Positions 8,465 through 17,084 of a stretch of 64,000 nucleotides of DNA are shown in pieces. The stretch is from Sphingomonas sp. R647 (GTDB taxonomy: Bacteria > Pseudomonadota > Alphaproteobacteria > Sphingomonadales > Sphingomonadaceae). How positions within the stretch are numbered: the first letter of the stretch is position 1; the number at the start of each line of letters is the position of its first letter. The position numbers and the translations under genes are program-made. The stretch covers positions 1 to 64,000 of the forward strand of contig NZ_JAIQXT010000002.1 in the NCBI RefSeq assembly GCF_020177055.1. Reading direction: 5' to 3'. A model generated the notes under the pieces. The model did not search any database and was not told the DNA's origin. It saw nothing but the letters and a program-made list of their open reading frames with translations.

Positions 8465-9088
8465 TTACAGGCCGGCTTCCACGGCGAGCCGGATAAGGTC
8501 GGCGGTCGAATGGAGGCCGAGCCGGTTCATCAGGATGGCGCGGTGCATCTTGACGGTCTTTTCCGCCAGATTGAGCTCCGCCGCGATCTGTTTGTTCAGC
8601 AAACCGCTTGCAACGAATTTCAGGATTTGCCCCTGGCGCGGGGATAATGCCTTGACCATTTCGGCAGCGCGAATCCGCCGCATGCTCGACGGTGACGCGG
8701 CATCGGCATCGATCTCGACTTGCGATCCCAGGAAATACAGCAGCGCGTCCTGTTCGTCGTAGATTGGCGCGACGAGAACGGCATTGCGGAACGGCTGTCC
8801 GTTGCGCTTGTAATTGAGGATTTCGACAAGCACCGGACGATGTTCGCGAACGCCCCGGCGGATCTCTTCGGTCAGCCAAGGTTCGGTCCCCGGCCCGGAC
8901 AGGAAACGGCAGTTCCGCCCGACGACCTCGTCAGCGGGATAGCCCGTCAAGTCGCAAAAGGCGGTGTTACACGCGACGATGGGATTATCCGGAAGCCGCG
9001 GATCGCTGATGACCGATGGTATCGGACTGTCGGTCACAAGCCGGACGTGACGATTCTCGGCGAGAAGAATGCTTGTCCCTTGGGCCAT
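8465..9088 (-). CDS. LOV-HTH blue-light transcriptional regulator (EL222-like)
   Basis: A 207-residue one-component regulator. The N-terminal LOV/PAS domain (about 15-130) has the flavin signature GRNCRFLSG with the photoactive cysteine C60, plus the [27 protein letters not shown] and YFLGSQVEI strands that line the FMN pocket. A linker helix leads into a LuxR-type HTH (about 145-207) with [35 protein letters not shown] and a C-terminal dimerisation helix. The layout is that of EL222 of Erythrobacter litoralis, which dimerises and binds DNA in blue light. It lies directly upstream of rhodopsin-blh on the same strand, so light control of that operon is the natural inference. ATG start. Confidence 0.92.
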   Translation of the reverse strand: MAQGTSILLAENRHVRLVTDSPIPSVISDPRLPDNPIVACNTAFCDLTGYPADEVVGRNCRFLSGPGTEPWLTEEIRRGVREHRPVLVEILNYKRNGQPFRNAVLVAPIYDEQDALLYFLGSQVEIDADAASPSSMRRIRAAEMVKALSPRQGQILKFVASGLLNKQIAAELNLAEKTVKMHRAILMNRLGLHSTADLIRLAVEAGL

Positions 9089-9640
9089 GTCAGCAGCGTC
9101 TTGCTATCATCGCTGGCATCATAGCGGCAGCGCGATGCGATTACACCCGAATTAGCGCCGGCAGGTGAATACTGGGTGGTTCAATTTGGGGGGGGGGCTG
9201 ATCAACGAACCAGGTCAAAGCACACAGACTCCGATGACCGTTGTCTTGGCGGCAGTTCGATAGCTCGAAGGACTCCGCGAAATGACGGCTCGCCGCCCAG
9301 AGTTTGTCACCCGAAACCTGCCAGCCCGCTCCCGGCCCAGTTCCCGCCAAACAGGCGGGGCTCTGGTGTGGTCGTCTAAGCTGTTAGCCGGATCGGAACC
9401 ACCTTCGACGCTTTGCATGCACCGCAATAGCTGCTCCGAGCATCCATGCGTTTGCGCCGCTTCTCGAACAGGTCGCCGCACCGATAAAAAGCCATCAAGT
9501 CAATGAAAAACATTGAAAATATGGAACGTCATTGGCCACGAAAAATGTCATAAAACAGGGCGTTCGAGTCCCACCCTTCGCCACTTACTCCTTGAAGATC
9601 AGAACCACCGCCGCCCGGCGGGCACGCGCGCGCGCCATGG
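9089..9640. other. Non-coding stretch holding a poly-G run and a degraded tRNA end
   Basis: About 550 bases between the LOV-HTH start and the ctrA terminator. It contains a run of ten G at 9188-9197, an imperfect inverted repeat GCTAT...ATAGC at about 9102-9124 near the LOV-HTH start, an AT-richer patch around 9495-9555 and a tRNA 3'-end fragment at 9561-9583. Frames crossing it show no recognisable motif or plausible translation start. It looks like an old recombination junction rather than a gene. Confidence 0.5.
9561..9583 (+). other. tRNA 3'-end remnant (possible att site)
   Basis: TTCGAGTCCCACCCTTCGCC plus A resembles the T-loop-to-CCA end of tRNA-Ser at 685-707, with one substitution and a two-base gap. 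Four of the five bases just past the CCA also agree (CTTAC here, TTTAC there). The 5' half of the T-stem does not pair well, so this is not a working tRNA. It may be the displaced original 3' end left when DNA integrated at the tRNA, or a decayed end of another tRNA gene. Confidence 0.55.
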
Positions 9641-9681
9641 AAAAGGCCGCGCCATCCCCCCGGATAGCGCGGCCCCCTTTT
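9641..9681 (-). terminator. Rho-independent terminator of ctrA
   Basis: Read on the minus strand, GGCCGCGCTATCC and the facing GGATGGCGCGGCC form a GC-rich hairpin that runs into TTTT. It begins about 20 bases after the ctrA stop codon. The opposite strand also has a T-run, so it can work in both directions. Confidence 0.8.
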
Positions 9682-9702
9682 GCCCCACGTGACGAATTGG
9701 TG

Positions 9703-10410
9703 TCAGGCGACGGCGCTGACCGCGCCAGCCGCTTCTTCGGGCTCGCGCAGCACATAGCCGCGGCCCCAGACGGTCTCGATATAATTCTCGCCTTCGCACG
9801 CCATGCTGAGCTTCTTGCGCAGCTTGCAGATGAAGACGTCGATGATCTTGAGTTCGGGCTCGTCCATCCCGCCATAAAGATGGTTGAGGAACATTTCCTT
9901 GGTGAGCGTCGTGCCCTTGCGGAGCGAGAGCAGCTCCAGCATCGCATATTCCTTGCCGGTCAGGTGCACGCGGGCGCCATCGACCTCGACGGTCTTGGCA
10001 TCCAGGTTCACGGCGAGCTTGCCGGTGCGGATGACCGACTGGCTATGCCCCTTGCTGCGGCGCACCACGGCATGGATGCGGGCGATCAGCTCTTCGCGAT
10101 GGAAAGGCTTGGTCACATAATCGTCGGCGCCGAAGCCGAACGAGCGGACCTTGCTGTCCATTTCGTTGATGCCGGACAGGATCAGGACCGGGGTCTGCAC
10201 CCGTGCAACCCGCACCTTCTTCAGCACGTCATAGCCGTGCATGTCGGGGAGGTTCAGGTCGAGCAGGATGATGTCGTAATCATACAGCTTCGCCAGATCG
10301 AGGCCTTCTTCGCCAAGATCCGTAGTGTAGACGTTGAACCCCTCGGTCGCGAGCATCAGCTCGATGGCCTTGGCAGTCGTCGGCTCGTCTTCGATCAGCA
10401 GCACGCGCAT
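9703..10410 (-). CDS. ctrA: Cell-cycle response regulator CtrA
   Basis: A 235-residue OmpR-family response regulator. The receiver domain (1-115) begins [20 protein letters not shown], with acceptor aspartate D51 in LLDLNLPD and the K-P pair in [13 protein letters not shown]; the winged-helix domain (about 130-225) contains [17 protein letters not shown] and [12 protein letters not shown], the highly conserved CtrA DNA-binding region. In alphaproteobacteria CtrA, phosphorylated through CckA-ChpT, controls division, motility and other polar functions. The C-terminal end is Ala-rich. The ATG at the conserved MRVLL is chosen over an upstream start that adds 28 non-conserved residues. A candidate CtrA box lies about 90 bases upstream. 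Confidence 0.95.
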   Translation of the reverse strand: MRVLLIEDEPTTAKAIELMLATEGFNVYTTDLGEEGLDLAKLYDYDIILLDLNLPDMHGYDVLKKVRVARVQTPVLILSGINEMDSKVRSFGFGADDYVTKPFHREELIARIHAVVRRSKGHSQSVIRTGKLAVNLDAKTVEVDGARVHLTGKEYAMLELLSLRKGTTLTKEMFLNHLYGGMDEPELKIIDVFICKLRKKLSMACEGENYIETVWGRGYVLREPEEAAGAVSAVA

Positions 10411-10498
10411 CGGCTGATTTCCCCTGTGCCGGTTGCAGGCCCCCTGTGGCGCACAACGCGACTGATTCATTAACCTAAGCTGGAATGAAGGCAAAAGG

Positions 10499-10514
10499 TT
10501 AATTTTTCTCTAAC
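10499..10514. promoter_or_regulatory. Candidate CtrA-binding site upstream of ctrA
   Basis: TTAATTTTTCTCTAAC fits the CtrA consensus TTAA-N7-TTAAC with one mismatch in the second half-site. It is about 90 bases upstream of the ctrA start, as expected for autoregulation known in Caulobacter. It would also be shared with the divergent TonB receptor gene. Confidence 0.45.
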
Positions 10515-10616
10515 CGGCCTGACTCCACGAGTCGCGGCGTGTAACAGGGCGCGGGACAACGGACGGGTCGGAACCGATTCGAGCCGAATCCTGTCAAGAT
10601 CATCATCGCGCGATAT

Positions 10617-10639
10617 AGCCAAAGGTTATAGCCTTGGCT
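10617..10639. promoter_or_regulatory. Inverted repeat upstream of TonB receptor
   Basis: AGCCAAAGG-TTATA-GCCTTGGCT is a near-perfect inverted repeat about 100 bases before the receptor start. It is a plausible operator for nutrient-dependent control, but the regulator is unknown. The rest of the 10411-10739 intergenic region holds no gene. Confidence 0.35.
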
Positions 10640-10739
10640 GTTATTTTGCATTTGCTAACAGCGAATATGCGTGATTAATTTCGTGGCTTCCGGCGAAGCC
10701 GACACAAAAATGCGCGCCGGATCAAAAGGGGGTTGGGGT

Positions 10740-13700
10740 ATGAAGTTCAAGACCGCATTGTTCGTGACGGCGTGCAGCCTCACGGTTCCGGCATTCGCGC
10801 AGGATGCGCCGGTTTCGGCGCCTGCGCAGGAAGAGGCGTCCAGCGACCGTGAAATCCTGGTCACCGGGTCGCGGATCAAGCAAGACCCGACCCGGAGCGC
10901 GCTGCCGCTGCAGATCATTTCGAACGAGGATCTGACGCGTGAGGGCATCAACAGCCCCGAGCAGCTGATCAGCTTCCTCAGCACCAACGGTAACGGCGCC
11001 GACAACCTCGCCGCGAACGGCGACGTGACCAGTGGCGCGCAGCGCGGCACCAACGGCCTGTCCGCCGCCAATCTGCGCGGCCAGGGGTCGGCCTCGACGC
11101 TGGTGCTGCTCAATGGCCGCCGCGTCGCTGCGCACGGCCTGACCGGGTCGGCGGTCGACGTGAATCAGATCCCGTTCGCCGCGATCGAGCGGGTCGAGAT
11201 CCTGAAGGACGGTGCGTCGGCCATCTACGGCACCGACGCCATCGGCGGCGTGATCAACTTCATCACCAAGACGAATTTCCAGGGCGTGACCCTCAACGGC
11301 TTCACCGACATCACCGAAGAGGGCGACGCCCCGGTCTATCGCGTGTCGGGAACCGTCGGCTATGGCGACCTGAAGGAGCAGGGCTTCAACGTGATGGCCG
11401 CCGTCAGCAAGAGCTGGAACGGCGTGCTTTATGGTCGCGACCGCGACTTCGTGAACGGTAACCAGCCCAATCGCGGCCTGTCGATCGATACGCGCGGTAC
11501 ACCGATCGCGACTGCCTTTCCGATCAACCCGACTGCGGCCGGCGTCGGCATCACCCAGGGCGGCACGCTGCTCGGCAGCGCGGCAAGCACGGCAGCAGGT
11601 GGTGGCTTCTATCTGCCGGGCCTGACCTTCCCGGGTGGCACCCAGCGCGCCGATGGCGGCATCAATATCCTCGACCTGCCGGGCGGGGCGGGATGCGACT
11701 CGTTCGATGGCGGCATGGCGTATGACGAAGTGCTGTGGGCAGTGCCGGGCGCGCGCTATGCCTGCGCCTACGACACCGGCCGCGCCGCCGTGCTGCAGCA
11801 GCCAATCGATACGCTGACCTATTATGGCCGCGCGACGGTTGCGCTCGGTGCGCATCGCATCTCCGCCGAAGTGACGGGATCGCAGGCGAACTCGGCCAAG
11901 CGGTTCTCGGAGAACCAGTATACGTCGAACAACACGTCGCTGCCGATCGCGTTTCCTCTCAATTCGCTGACGGCGGCAACGTATAACGACGTATATGATC
12001 GCATCGCGGCGGTGTTCCCTGCGATCGGTGCGCCGGGAGACCGCACGGTCGATGCCGTGGGTAACTATGGCCGGCCGATCACCTTCCGCTATCGCTGCAT
12101 CGATTGCGGTCGCCGTGACTACACCACCGAGACCACGACGTTCCGCGCGGCGGTCGGCGCCGAAGGCCCGATCGGTGCCGGTTTCGACTATCGCGTTGGC
12201 GCATCCTATGCCCGCAGCGAATCCGCGTCGGTGCTGGGCGGTGGCTATCATTATACGGGCGTGTTCACGACGACCTCCGCCACTGCCGCAGGCAGCACGT
12301 CGGGCGTCCCCGGTGCAGTCGTCGGCGGAGCGGACTCGCGCGCGCCGACCGCTCCCGGGGCGAGCGCACCGGGCATTGTCGGCCTGTTCAACAGCGGCAT
12401 CCTCAACCCGTTCTCGCTGACCCAGACGCCTGCGGCGATGGCGGCGCTGGAGGCGGTTTCGGCACGCGGCGTCGCGCTCTATTCGGGCAAATATGAGGTG
12501 AAGCAGGCCGATCTGTCGATCTCCGGCCCCCTGTTCGCGATCTGGGGTGGCGATGTGCAGATGGCGGCAGGCGTCGATTACCGCCGTGAGGAATATGGCT
12601 TCAACGGGTCGTCGGCGGCTTCGCTTGGTTCTGCGGCGATCTTCAACGCGGCGTTCGATAATGCCAATGCGCTCACGCCCAAGACCCGTGACGTGAAGGC
12701 GGCCTATGCCGAAATCCTGATCCCGCTCCACGAGATGGTTGAGGTGCGGGGTGCGGTGCGCGTCGATGATTACACCGGCTTTGGCACGACCACCAATCCG
12801 AAGATTTCGGCGAAGTTCCAGCCGTTCGACTGGCTGATGTTCCGCGGATCGTTCAACACCGGCTTCCGCGTGCCGAGCTTCAACCAGATCTTCAACGGCG
12901 TGACGATTTCGCCCAACCCGGGCAACTCGCGTTTCGACCCGACGACGTGCACGGCGGGCCGGGTGGACTCGACGATCCCGGGCTGCGCGGCGATCACGCC
13001 CGAAACGGTGACGGGCGGCAACTTGAACCTCGGCCCGGAAACCTCGGAGCAGTATAGCGGCGGTGTCGTGTTCCGTCCGATGGCGCGGTTCAGCGCGTCG
13101 GTGGATTTCTGGAGCATTGCGGTCGACAACACGATCGGATCGCTGACGATCGATCAACTGCTGTTCAACCAGTCGCTGTTCCCCGATCGCGTGATCCGCG
13201 CCGGCGGCGCGGGGACGCCGATCACCACGCTTGACCTGCGCGCCGACAATATCGGGTCGCGGCGCACGCAGGGCCTCGAGGTTTCGCTGCGTGGCGGCAC
13301 CGACCTGTTCGGCGGCGTGTTGACGGCCGGCCTCGACGGCACGCGCCTGCTCAAGAAGCGCGAGCGGTTCCTGCCCACCTCGCCTTATGGTCCCAGCCTG
13401 ATCGGGCGCTTCACCTATGCCGGAGACCTCGGCCTCAAGTGGAAGCACAATGCCTATATCACCTGGACCAACGAGGACCTGACCTTCAGCCTCTCGCAGA
13501 TTTATCGCGACGGCTACACCAACAACGCGCTGCCCGCTTCGGCGACGCGGCCCGAGTATAACGCGACGGTCGACAGCTACACGCTGTACAATTTTGCCGC
13601 GACCGTGCGCGTGCAGAAGGGGTTCACGATGACGATGGGTGTCCGCAACATCTTCGACACCGACCCGCCCTTCGCGATCACCTATGACTCGAATACCGGT

Positions 13701-13778
13701 GCGGGCAGCTCGTGGGAGCCGCGCGTCGCGGATCCGCGCGGCCGCTCGTTCACCTTCTCGACCCAGGTGAATTTCTAA
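10740..13778 (+). CDS. TonB-dependent outer-membrane receptor
   Basis: A 1012-residue outer-membrane receptor. It starts with a signal peptide (MKFKTALFVTACSLTVPAFA) and has a TonB-box-like segment EILVTGSRI soon after. The plug follows (about 40-190) with LRGQGSASTLVLLNGRR and VEILKDGASAIYGTDAIGGV, typical of the Sphingomonas receptors with long extracellular loops. The barrel ends in an aromatic residue (STQVNF), the usual C-terminal assembly signal. One loop carries a Cys pair (CIDCG). The upstream in-frame start is rejected because it would put 23 residues before the signal peptide. Ligand unknown; no transporter or degradative enzyme is adjacent to indicate it. Confidence 0.92.
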   Translation: MKFKTALFVTACSLTVPAFAQDAPVSAPAQEEASSDREILVTGSRIKQDPTRSALPLQIISNEDLTREGINSPEQLISFLSTNGNGADNLAANGDVTSGAQRGTNGLSAANLRGQGSASTLVLLNGRRVAAHGLTGSAVDVNQIPFAAIERVEILKDGASAIYGTDAIGGVINFITKTNFQGVTLNGFTDITEEGDAPVYRVSGTVGYGDLKEQGFNVMAAVSKSWNGVLYGRDRDFVNGNQPNRGLSIDTRGTPIATAFPINPTAAGVGITQGGTLLGSAASTAAGGGFYLPGLTFPGGTQRADGGINILDLPGGAGCDSFDGGMAYDEVLWAVPGARYACAYDTGRAAVLQQPIDTLTYYGRATVALGAHRISAEVTGSQANSAKRFSENQYTSNNTSLPIAFPLNSLTAATYNDVYDRIAAVFPAIGAPGDRTVDAVGNYGRPITFRYRCIDCGRRDYTTETTTFRAAVGAEGPIGAGFDYRVGASYARSESASVLGGGYHYTGVFTTTSATAAGSTSGVPGAVVGGADSRAPTAPGASAPGIVGLFNSGILNPFSLTQTPAAMAALEAVSARGVALYSGKYEVKQADLSISGPLFAIWGGDVQMAAGVDYRREEYGFNGSSAASLGSAAIFNAAFDNANALTPKTRDVKAAYAEILIPLHEMVEVRGAVRVDDYTGFGTTTNPKISAKFQPFDWLMFRGSFNTGFRVPSFNQIFNGVTISPNPGNSRFDPTTCTAGRVDSTIPGCAAITPETVTGGNLNLGPETSEQYSGGVVFRPMARFSASVDFWSIAVDNTIGSLTIDQLLFNQSLFPDRVIRAGGAGTPITTLDLRADNIGSRRTQGLEVSLRGGTDLFGGVLTAGLDGTRLLKKRERFLPTSPYGPSLIGRFTYAGDLGLKWKHNAYITWTNEDLTFSLSQIYRDGYTNNALPASATRPEYNATVDSYTLYNFAATVRVQKGFTMTMGVRNIFDTDPPFAITYDSNTGAGSSWEPRVADPRGRSFTFSTQVNF

Positions 13779-13801
13779 AACCGGGTATCACTGACCCAAG
13801 C

Positions 13802-13837
13802 AAGGGGCCGGTCCGCAGCGATGCGGGCCGGCCCTTT
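13802..13837. terminator. Bidirectional terminator between TonB receptor and LysR gene
   Basis: GGGGCCGGTCCGCA-GCGA-TGCGGGCCGGCCC followed by TTT forms a strong hairpin between two convergent genes. The left flank AAGG gives a short U-run in the opposite direction too. Confidence 0.75.
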
Positions 13838-13850
13838 GTGCTTGGGGCGG

Positions 13851-14753
13851 CTAAAACCGCGTGCAGAGGTTGCGGAAGCGCTGGGACAGGAAGTCGATCA
13901 CCAGCTCGACCCGCGCGGGGCGCAGCGTGCTGGGCGGGGTGAGCAGGTGGAGCGCGATGTTCATCGGCGACCAGTCGGCGAGAATCTCGACCAACCGGCC
14001 GTCGGCGAGTTCGCGGTCGATGATGAAGTCGGGCAGGCGGGCGATGCCGAGCCCGGCGAGCAGGGCAGGCATCATCGCGTCGCCATTGTCGGTGATCAGC
14101 GGCCCGGCAGGCCGCACTGCCGCCTCCTCGCCATCGGCCTTGCGAAACTGCCAGGCGCCGATGGCATTGGCGTAGAGGAAGCAGGCATGGTGCGCGAGAT
14201 CGGCGGGATGGCGCGGCGTGCCGTGCTGCGCGAGATAGGCGGGGGCGGCGACGACGCGCGCCTGCACCGGGGCGAGGCGGCGGGCGCGCAGCGAGCTGTC
14301 GGGTAGGTCGGCGATGCGCAGCGCGATGTCATAGCCGTCGGCGACGATATCGACGCGGGCATCCGACAGGCGCAGGTCGATCTGGATGCCGGGATGCTCG
14401 GTAAGCAGGTCGGCGATGGCATCGGCGACGAAGCGGATGCCGAAGGTGATCGGCGCGGCGATGCGGACCATGCCCGATGGCGCCTTTGCGGAGTCGATTG
14501 CGGCTTCTTCCGCCGCCTGTGCTTCGGCGAGGATGCGCCCGGCGCGTTCGGCGAGCGCGGTGCCGCTGTCGGTCAGCGTCAGGCGGCGCGAGGTGCGGTG
14601 GAACAGCGCGGTGCCGAGTTGGGCCTCGAGCCGGGCGATCGCCTTGGACACGGTGGCCTTGCTCACCCCGATCGCGGCGGCCGCGCCGCTGAACGAGCGA
14701 TGTTCGACCACGCAGGCGAAGATGGCCCAGGCTTCGAAATCGGGAAGGCGCAT
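13851..14753 (-). CDS. LysR-family transcriptional regulator
   Basis: A 300-residue LysR-type regulator with an N-terminal winged HTH (about 1-62: FACVVEHRSFSGAAAAIGVSKATVSKAIARLEAQLG) and a periplasmic-binding-protein-like effector domain (about 90-295). The ATG at MRLPDFEAW is used; the longer frame begins upstream inside the promoter. It is divergent from pirin-wrbA-dioxygenase with about 115 bases between starts, the classic LysR arrangement, so it most likely controls that operon in response to a quinone or aromatic signal. Confidence 0.88.
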   Translation of the reverse strand: MRLPDFEAWAIFACVVEHRSFSGAAAAIGVSKATVSKAIARLEAQLGTALFHRTSRRLTLTDSGTALAERAGRILAEAQAAEEAAIDSAKAPSGMVRIAAPITFGIRFVADAIADLLTEHPGIQIDLRLSDARVDIVADGYDIALRIADLPDSSLRARRLAPVQARVVAAPAYLAQHGTPRHPADLAHHACFLYANAIGAWQFRKADGEEAAVRPAGPLITDNGDAMMPALLAGLGIARLPDFIIDRELADGRLVEILADWSPMNIALHLLTPPSTLRPARVELVIDFLSQRFRNLCTRF

Positions 14754-14867
14754 CGTCGGAACTCCCAAGTGACCCACTCTGTATAAACCCGAAACGATCT
14801 GTTTCAAACGTTTCCATTTACGCGTCGGACGCCGTGCCTATCTTGGACCTCAAGCAAGGAGGTTCCC

Positions 14868-15566
14868 ATGATCGAGAAACGCACGTTCGAAAGTCTGGGC
14901 CATGCCGATCACGGGTGGCTCAATGCCCGTCACCATTTCAGCTTCGCGAATTACTATGATCCCGCCCGCATGGGATGGGGCGCGATCCGCGTGTGGAATG
15001 ACGATGAAATCGGCCCGAACAGCGGCTTTCCGCCGCACCCGCACAAGGACATGGAGATCATCACCTATGTCCGCACCGGCGCGATCACGCATCAGGACTC
15101 GATGGGCAATACCGGCAAGACCGGGGCCGGCGACGTTCAGGTGATGAGCGCGGGCACCGGGGTGCGGCATGCGGAGTATAATCTGGAATCCGAGACGACG
15201 ACGCTGTTCCAGATCTGGATCATGCCCCGTGCAGGCGGCGGTGCGCCGAGCTGGGGCGCCAAGCCGTTCCCCAAGGGCGAGCGTTCGGGCAAGTTCGTGA
15301 CGCTGGCGAGCGGCTTTGCCGAGGACAGCGACGCGCTGCCGATCCGTGCCGATGCCCGTGTGCTCGGCGCGACGATCAAGGCGGGCGAGAGCGTGACCCA
15401 CAGCGTGGGCGAGGGGCGGCATGCCTATCTCGTCCCCGCAGTCGGCAAGATCACCATTGATGGCGAGCCGTTCGACGCCCGCGACGGCGCCGCGCTGAGC
15501 GGCGGCCAGACGGTGACGATCACCGCGATCGAGGACGCCGAAATCGTCCTGGTCGATTCCGACTGA
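14868..15566 (+). CDS. Pirin family bicupin protein
   Basis: A 232-residue pirin of the YhhW type. The N-terminal cupin has the metal-binding set [15 protein letters not shown] (two His) and [10 protein letters not shown] (His and Glu). Some bacterial pirins are quercetin 2,3-dioxygenases; others regulate enzymes by protein contact, so the reaction here is uncertain. It is first in an operon with wrbA and an extradiol dioxygenase, all plausibly dealing with quinones and catechols. A good Shine-Dalgarno AAGGAGG lies just before the ATG. Confidence 0.9.
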   Translation: MIEKRTFESLGHADHGWLNARHHFSFANYYDPARMGWGAIRVWNDDEIGPNSGFPPHPHKDMEIITYVRTGAITHQDSMGNTGKTGAGDVQVMSAGTGVRHAEYNLESETTTLFQIWIMPRAGGGAPSWGAKPFPKGERSGKFVTLASGFAEDSDALPIRADARVLGATIKAGESVTHSVGEGRHAYLVPAVGKITIDGEPFDARDGAALSGGQTVTITAIEDAEIVLVDSD

Positions 15567-15577
15567 ACAGACCCCCC

Positions 15578-15627
15578 GGAGCGGTCCGCAACCTCCCCCT
15601 CCCAAGGCGGGCCGCTCCACCCCTTTT
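15578..15627 (+). terminator. Hairpin between pirin and wrbA (attenuator-like)
   Basis: GGAGCGGTCC and GGGCCGCTCC can pair around a 21-base loop and are followed by ACCCCTTTT. The long loop makes it a weak terminator. It could lower read-through into wrbA or mark an mRNA processing point. Confidence 0.4.
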
Positions 15628-15651
15628 CATTTCCGATCAAGGAGACACGCC

Positions 15652-16254
15652 GTGACCAAGGTTCTGGTGCTCTATTACTCGTCCTATGGCCATATCGAGG
15701 CGATGGCCGAAGCGGTTGCCGAAGGCGCACGCTCGGCTGGCGCGACTGTCGATATCCGCCGCGTGCCGGAGACTGCGCCCGAGGCGGTGGTCAAGGCCGC
15801 CGGCTTCAAGGCCGACAGCGCCCACCCGCTGATCGACGGCCCCGACGCGCTGAAGGATTATGACGCGATCATCGTCGGGTCGCCGACCCGCTTTGGCCGG
15901 ATGGCGAGCCAGATGGCGGCGTTCTGGGATACTGCGGGCGGCGTCTGGTATCAGGGCGCGCTGCACGGCAAGGTCGGCGGTGCCTTCACCTCGTCGGCGA
16001 CCCAGCATGGCGGCAACGAGACCACGCTGTTCAGCATCATCACCAATCTGCTGCACTTCGGCCTGACCATCGTCGGTCTGGACTATGGCCATTCCGATCA
16101 AGGCAAGATTGACGAAGTGCTGGGCGGCGCACCCTATGGCGCGACCACCGTTGCGGGCGGCGATGGCAGCCGCATGCCGAGCGCAATCGACTTGGCGGGC
16201 GCACGCTATCAGGGCAAGCGCATTGCCGAGGTCGCGACCAAGCTGATCGCATAA
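15652..16254 (+). CDS. wrbA: NAD(P)H:quinone oxidoreductase, WrbA type
   Basis: A 200-residue flavodoxin-fold quinone reductase. It begins [24 protein letters not shown] (the FMN phosphate loop), has the [18 protein letters not shown] segment and the [12 protein letters not shown] loop that characterise WrbA. It reduces quinones by two electrons and so avoids semiquinone radicals. GTG start preceded by AAGGAGA. It lies between pirin and a DODA-type dioxygenase, consistent with a quinone/aromatic stress operon under the divergent LysR regulator. Confidence 0.93.
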   Translation: MTKVLVLYYSSYGHIEAMAEAVAEGARSAGATVDIRRVPETAPEAVVKAAGFKADSAHPLIDGPDALKDYDAIIVGSPTRFGRMASQMAAFWDTAGGVWYQGALHGKVGGAFTSSATQHGGNETTLFSIITNLLHFGLTIVGLDYGHSDQGKIDEVLGGAPYGATTVAGGDGSRMPSAIDLAGARYQGKRIAEVATKLIA

Positions 16255-16255
16255 G

Positions 16256-17044
16256 GTGACGCGCGCCGTGCAACCCGCTTTGTTCGTGTCGCACGGTTCG
16301 CCGATGATCATGTTCGAACCCAGCCCGGCGCGGGAGTTCCTCGCCGGGCTGGCGTCGCATGTGGACCGTCCCGATGCGATCTTGATGATCTCTGCCCATC
16401 ACGACATGGCGGAGGCGGTGGTGACGTCGGGCAGCGACCTGCCAACGATCCATGATTTCGGCGGCTTTCCGCAGAAATTGTTCGACCTGCGCTATCCGGC
16501 CAAGGGCGATCCGGCGCTGGCGCAGGAGGTCGCGCGGCTGGTCGCGGACGCCGGGCATCCGGTGTTCCTCGATCCCGCACGTGGCCTCGATCACGGCGCG
16601 TGGGTGCCGCTGATGCTGGGCTGGCCCGATGCCGATATTCCGGTGGTGCAGCTGTCGATCAGCAGCGCGCATCCGCCCGAGTGGCATCACCGTATCGGCC
16701 AGGCGATCGCGCCGCTGCGCGACCGCAACGTGCTGATCATCGGATCAGGCAGCCTCACGCATAACCTCCGCGCGATCTTTGTCGAAGGGCGCAACCATGA
16801 CGCTCCGGTGCCCGATTGGGTTTCCGGGTTTGCCGACTGGATGAACGAGCGGTTCGACGCCGGGGACACCGACGCGGTGCTCCATGCGGTCGAGCGCGGC
16901 CCGCATGGCCGTACGAACCATCCGACGATGGATCATATCCTGCCGCTGTTCACCGCGATGGCGGCAGGGGGCGGGCCGGCACAGCGGCTGCACCACAGCT
17001 ATACCTATGGCGTGCTGGCGATGGACGCCTATCGCTTCGGCTAG
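16256..17044 (+). CDS. DODA-type extradiol aromatic ring-opening dioxygenase (YgiD-like)
   Basis: A 262-residue class III extradiol dioxygenase of the LigB/DODA group. The metal-site motifs are seen: FVSHGSP (H13), ISAHHD (H48/H49), a conserved GLDHGAWVPL and GSGSLTHNL, plus a C-terminal HHSYTYGVLAMDAYRF. The E. coli relative YgiD opens L-DOPA; here the substrate is probably a catechol-type compound. GTG start one base after the wrbA stop; GTG at 16268 is an alternative. It is the third gene of the pirin operon. Confidence 0.87.
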   Translation: MTRAVQPALFVSHGSPMIMFEPSPAREFLAGLASHVDRPDAILMISAHHDMAEAVVTSGSDLPTIHDFGGFPQKLFDLRYPAKGDPALAQEVARLVADAGHPVFLDPARGLDHGAWVPLMLGWPDADIPVVQLSISSAHPPEWHHRIGQAIAPLRDRNVLIIGSGSLTHNLRAIFVEGRNHDAPVPDWVSGFADWMNERFDAGDTDAVLHAVERGPHGRTNHPTMDHILPLFTAMAAGGGPAQRLHHSYTYGVLAMDAYRFG

Positions 17045-17084
17045 AGGGCTGGCGTCCGGGGCCTTGCGGTGGCAAGGCGCGGGC

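Noticed and set aside
9188..9197. Run of ten G
   Set aside because: Could be a phase-variation tract, but it is not inside or clearly upstream of a gene; may also be a sequencing artefact.
9585..9638. Possible 17-codon basic peptide on the minus strand between the ctrA terminator and the tRNA remnant
   Set aside because: It would need a separate promoter after the terminator and has no ribosome binding site; too short to support from sequence alone.
10722..13448. Very long open frame (908 codons) on the minus strand opposite the TonB receptor
   Set aside because: Arg/His/Asp-rich translation with no family motif, exactly antisense to a gene with signal peptide, plug and barrel features. High GC removes stops from the antisense frame.
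15567..15651. Pirin-wrbA spacer considered as a flavin riboswitch
   Set aside because: Lacks the conserved FMN-riboswitch core; only a simple hairpin is present.
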